From CAVSRC01 sp963762605 (GTDB taxonomy: Bacteria > Pseudomonadota > Alphaproteobacteria > Rhizobiales > Kaistiaceae): a DNA stretch of 64,000 bases. Numbering within the stretch: the stretch's first letter is position 1; each line of letters starts with the position of its first letter. Under the pieces are notes generated by a model. That model saw only the letters and a program-made list of their open reading frames with translations, had not been told where the DNA came from and did no database searches. The stretch is taken from contig CAVXLJ010000025.1 in the NCBI GenBank assembly GCA_963762605.1, forward strand, positions 248,001-312,000. The letters are read 5' to 3'. Positions 62,618 to 64,000 of the stretch are shown in pieces. A program made the translations under genes and the position numbers.

Positions 62618-64000
62618 GTGCGATCCTTCGCCAACGCCATCATCGTTCTATGGGGCTGGCGTCGCTTTGTCGTCGCGTTCGCCGGCGGCGCGCTTTCGGC
62701 ACTGGCCTTCGCGCCGTTCAACCTCTTTCCGGTCCTCTGGCTGACCTTCCCCGTCTTCGTCTGGCTGATCGACGGCGCCACCGCCGCCGAAGGCGCCGGT
62801 GCGCTGCGGGCCCTGGTGCCGGCGGCGGTCGTCGGCTGGAGCTTTGGCTTCGGCTTCTTCCTCGCCGGCCTGTGGTGGATTGGCGCCGCCTTTCTGGTCG
62901 ATGCCCAGATCTTCGGCTGGCTGATGCCGTTTGCCGTCATCATCCTGCCGGCGGGGCTGGCGCTCTTCTGGGCCTTTGGCGCCGCGCTCGCCCGCCTCTT
63001 CTGGTCCGAGAGCTGGTCGCGCGTGCTCACCTTCGCCGTGGCCCTGTCGATTGCCGAATGGCTGCGCGGCCATCTGTTCACCGGCTTCCCGTGGAATGCC
63101 GTCGGCTACGCGCTGACGCCGGTTCCGCTGATGATGCAATCGGCCGCGCTTGTCGGCATCTGGGGGCTGACGCTCGCCGCCTTCTTCATCTTCGCCGCGC
63201 CGGTGCTGCTGGTCGCCGGGGAGGAAGCCAGCCGCAGGGCGGGCCGCATCGCCTTCGCCGCCGCGGGCATCCTGTTCCTCGTCCATCTCGGTTTCGGAGC
63301 CATGCGTCTCGCAGGCCCGCCCGATGCGACGGTTCCCGGCGTCCACCTGCGCATCCTGCAGCCCGACATTCCACAGGGCGAACGCTGGGGGATCGCGAAG
63401 GCCGACGAGATCATGCAGCGCTATGTCGGCCTCTCCGGCGGCGGCAAGGGCGCCGCCGGGCTGAAAGGCGTCACCGACCTCATCTGGCCCGAATCGGCCT
63501 TCCCCTTTCTGCTCACCGAGCGGCCAAGCGCGCTCGCCGCCATCGCCGATCTGCTTCCGCCGGGCACCACACTGGTCACCGGCGCCGCCCGTGCCGAGCG
63601 CCTGCCGGACGGGAGCCGTCCGCAGGTTTTCAACAGCATCTACGTCATCGACGACAGCGGCGAGATCGTCGGTGCCTACGACAAGGTGCATCTCGTGCCC
63701 TTCGGCGAATACATCCCCTTTTCCGGGTTGCTCCGCCGGCTGGGGCTACGCCAGCTGATTCAGCTTCCCGGCGGCTTCACGGCCGGCACCCAGCGGCGGC
63801 CGCTTGCCGTGCCCGGCGCGCCGGCGGCGGCGCCGCTGATCTGTTACGAGATCATCTTCCCCGGCGCGGTGATGCCGCCCGGCCCCCGCCCGGGATGGCT
63901 GCTCAACGTCACCGACGATGCCTGGTTCGGCGACACGCCGGGGCCGCACCAGCATTTTCTCCAGGCGCGCGTACGCGCCGTCGAGGAGGGCCTGCCGCTG
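62618..64000 (+). CDS. lnt: Apolipoprotein N-acyltransferase (partial, 3' end outside window)
   Basis: From GTG 62618 the frame is open to the window end (461 codons). Lnt adds the third acyl chain to lipoproteins on the periplasmic face of the inner membrane. The N-terminal half has six or more membrane helices with FAGGALSALAFAPFNLFPVLWL; the nitrilase-like half has the catalytic triad: Glu in LIWPESAFPF, Lys in YDKVHLVPFGEYIPF, and Cys in LICYEIIFPG. A nearby ATG at 62602 is out of frame. The 113-base gap after corC contains nothing I can name. The C-terminal anchor helix is not in the window. Confidence 0.95.
   Translation, partial: MRSFANAIIVLWGWRRFVVAFAGGALSALAFAPFNLFPVLWLTFPVFVWLIDGATAAEGAGALRALVPAAVVGWSFGFGFFLAGLWWIGAAFLVDAQIFGWLMPFAVIILPAGLALFWAFGAALARLFWSESWSRVLTFAVALSIAEWLRGHLFTGFPWNAVGYALTPVPLMMQSAALVGIWGLTLAAFFIFAAPVLLVAGEEASRRAGRIAFAAAGILFLVHLGFGAMRLAGPPDATVPGVHLRILQPDIPQGERWGIAKADEIMQRYVGLSGGGKGAAGLKGVTDLIWPESAFPFLLTERPSALAAIADLLPPGTTLVTGAARAERLPDGSRPQVFNSIYVIDDSGEIVGAYDKVHLVPFGEYIPFSGLLRRLGLRQLIQLPGGFTAGTQRRPLAVPGAPAAAPLICYEIIFPGAVMPPGPRPGWLLNVTDDAWFGDTPGPHQHFLQARVRAVEEGLPL

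Overview
The window is GC-rich (roughly two thirds G+C), densely packed alphaproteobacterial chromosome. Gene content and order point to the order Hyphomicrobiales (Rhizobiales): hrcA-rph-rdgB-hemW; the hisB-DUF2628-hisH-hisA-hisF-hisE-coaA operon next to hslVU and a DUF1402 gene; Smr-mltA-Tim44 facing secB; dnaK/dnaJ followed by a PmtA-type phospholipid methyltransferase; and mutS...glnD-murJ-trpS...nifU-tsaB-rimI-fur...miaB-phoH-ybeY-corC-lnt. I cannot resolve the genus. I found no tRNA, rRNA, CRISPR array, insertion sequence, prophage or plasmid gene, and no stretch above 300 bases without a gene.

Layout. 1-5.4 kb: the end of a DUF2239-like gene, a MATE exporter, and the heat-shock repressor hrcA divergent from rph-rdgB-hemW. 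5.4-9.7 kb: a PBP-activator-like lipoprotein divergent from rsmI-yraN-gshB and a HAD hydrolase gene with a one-base frameshift. 9.8-14.5 kb: a small membrane protein, a comM-like AAA ATPase, a hybrid histidine kinase and grpE. 14.6-19.3 kb: the minus-strand his operon ending in coaA. 19.5-26.8 kb: an aldo/keto reductase, hslVU, a DUF1402 exported protein, Smr, MltA, Tim44 and secB. 26.8-34.4 kb: a PfkB kinase, nth, an Ada-like alkyltransferase, gpmA, dapB, small enzymes and pmtA. 34.4-41.4 kb: dnaJ, a GNAT gene and dnaK, divergent from alkB; then a divergent pyruvate-kinase-like gene overlapping a signal peptidase gene. 41.4-54 kb: maeB, mutS, a GH1 glycosidase, glnD, murJ and trpS. 54-64 kb: a stress protein, an acetyltransferase, a NifU-type scaffold, tsaB-rimI-fur, an MBL-fold protein, miaB-phoH-ybeY-corC and the start of lnt.

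Working together, most genes serve protein quality control (hrcA, grpE, dnaK/J, hslVU, secB), RNA maturation (rph, rsmI, miaB, ybeY, tsaB), DNA repair (mutS, nth, alkB, Ada-like), envelope assembly (murJ, mltA, lepB, lnt, Lpo-like, PmtA) and histidine synthesis. Stop/start overlaps of the form NTGA are frequent and help decide several starts, including non-ATG ones.

I did not find a convincing undescribed multi-gene system. The items most worth a second look are the divergent pyruvate-kinase-like protein overlapping lepB, a palindromic element translated in frame inside miaB, the apparent CTG start of ybeY, the frameshifted HAD gene, a phosphatase-fold protein with THT in place of RHG, a GNAT gene wedged between dnaK and dnaJ, and two complex inverted repeats (54.0 and 55.75 kb).
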